Part shown: piece after piece, positions 63,213-64,000 of the stretch | How the letters are laid out: the number at the start of each line of letters is the position of its first letter | Position numbering within the stretch: position 1 is the stretch's first letter | From: Microthrixaceae bacterium | GTDB taxonomy: Bacteria > Actinomycetota > Acidimicrobiia > Acidimicrobiales > Microtrichaceae | Assembly: GCA_027493675.1 (NCBI GenBank) | Contig: JAOSKI010000001.1 | Span: 1 to 64,000 of the forward strand | Length of the DNA: 64,000 bases | Direction of reading: 5' to 3' | Notes under the pieces: generated by a model | What the model was told of the DNA's origin: nothing | Databases searched by the model: none | Seen by the model: the letters and a program-made list of their open reading frames with translations, nothing else | Translations under genes and position numbers: made by a program

Positions 63213-64000
63213 CGGCGGGCCTCCTGTGTCGCCCCTGTTGCCGGTGGCGCACCCACTGGGGGAATCCCCAACAGCTCGTGGGTCCCGCCGAGCACGTCGA
63301 GCAGGTCCACACCGACGTGGATGAACTGGTCCACCCCCGCTGCTTCGAGCTCACCCTGCAACCCGGCGGGCCGACCGGCTAGATAGACGCGCTCCGCGCC
63401 GGCGTCGACCAGCGCGCGGGCCGTCTCCACGCCCAGGTCCTCATAGGCGGCATCCGAGGAGCAGATGCACACGATCCGTGCGGGGTCGGCCGCGAAGTCC
63501 TGCGCCGCCTCGGTGGCGGACGCGAAACCCTCGGTGGTGCCGCGCTGCGAGCTGACCGCAGCGATCCCGCCTGCTTCGAAGAAGTTCCTGGCCCAGGTGC
63601 GCGCGCTGTGTGGGTGGCGACCGTGCCCAGGTTCGCGAGGAAAACCCTCGGGTCGACCGCTCCGGTGATCCTCCCGAGGCCCGTGCGGCATCCGCCGCGT
63701 CGCGCAACGCCTCGAAGGGCTCGGCCCAGCGCACAGGCTGCAACGGCTCGCAATCGGTTGCGGCGTCGGTCTCGGGGGCCGGCAGCGGTTCGCCTGAGGG
63801 TGCGGGGTCGACCACGGGGAGCTGCTCGTGGAGGTCCGGGAACTCCGACACTCCCGTGATCGGGGCCTTGCGAGTGGCCACCGCGGACCCACGCCGGTCA
63901 CGCACGGACCTGATCCTGGTGGCGAAGGTCCCGTCTACGAGCACTGCGGGCATCCCGCCCGCCGCCTCGATCATCCTGAAGGTGTCCCAAGCCTCCGCTG
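63209..64000 (-). CDS. mutA: Methylmalonyl-CoA mutase small subunit (MutA), partial
   Basis: Non-cobalamin-binding partner of MutB. The visible C-terminal part reads [40 protein letters not shown], then across shifts near 63700 and 63610 [40 protein letters not shown] and [20 protein letters not shown]. The lost D-x-H-x-x-G motif in the B12-like domain fits the small subunit. The gene runs off the window edge, so its start is not seen. The stop overlaps the mutB start. Confidence 0.9.

Overview
The window is high-GC DNA from an actinobacterium, most likely outside Mycobacteriales and perhaps Acidimicrobiia. This rests on the crgA / trpG / PASTA kinase / pbpA / rodA / pstP / fhaB / fhaA / tRNA-Leu block, whose order matches the origin-proximal block of mycobacteria, together with a monomeric-type isocitrate dehydrogenase and methylmalonyl-CoA mutase mutAB with meaB. 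The class assignment is inference. Nearly every long gene, essential ones included, carries one or more single-base frameshifts, often with the correct continuation visible in the next frame. I read this as residual indels in the assembly, not mass gene decay. Genes are therefore given as merged spans, with approximate shift positions in the evidence.

Layout. 1-5.2 kb: zinc-ribbon membrane protein, an OmpR-type two-component pair, small membrane proteins and a large predicted lipoprotein. 5.2-8.8 kb: divergent long-chain acyl-CoA synthetase and thiolase with a possible shared operator. 8.8-19.4 kb: cell growth and division block with a PASTA Ser/Thr kinase, two extra kinase-less PASTA proteins, a PBP, RodA, the PstP phosphatase, two FHA proteins and tRNA-Leu. 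19.5-36.5 kb: a PIG-V-like glycosyltransferase and maf, then a 13.7 kb accessory island, then a second copy of the PIG-V 3' half plus maf. These two copies form a 1.33 kb direct repeat that brackets the island. 36.6-47.2 kb: housekeeping genes, namely isocitrate dehydrogenase, a KhtT/KhtU-like K+/H+ antiporter, an RlmI-like methyltransferase, a trypsin-like protease, meaB, a DUF3089 lipoprotein and a copper / cytochrome-oxidase assembly trio. 47.4-59.9 kb: insertion sequences around a second RHS toxin gene. 59.8-64 kb: RCC1-repeat protein remnant and mutBA, with mutA running off the end.

The most striking system is the island. On the minus strand a LamG-RHS toxin gene (35108-29171) and its immunity gene are followed by six further toxin-immunity pairs in one head-to-tail array (28646-21843). 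Almost every junction is a 4-base or shorter stop/start overlap. Each downstream toxin has its own start, its own N-terminal signal-like hydrophobic segment, and a different toxic tip (GIY-YIG-like, PD-(D/E)XK-like, probable BECR fold, two unclassified, EndoU). Four of the six share a roughly 50-residue linker. A short DNA motif (CTTGGGGCA on the plus strand) marks the linker-to-toxin boundary in nearly all of them and in the parent RHS gene. The array looks like a swappable set of self-exporting effectors with private immunities. The bracketing repeat suggests gain by homologous integration or duplication, or a strain-mixing assembly join.
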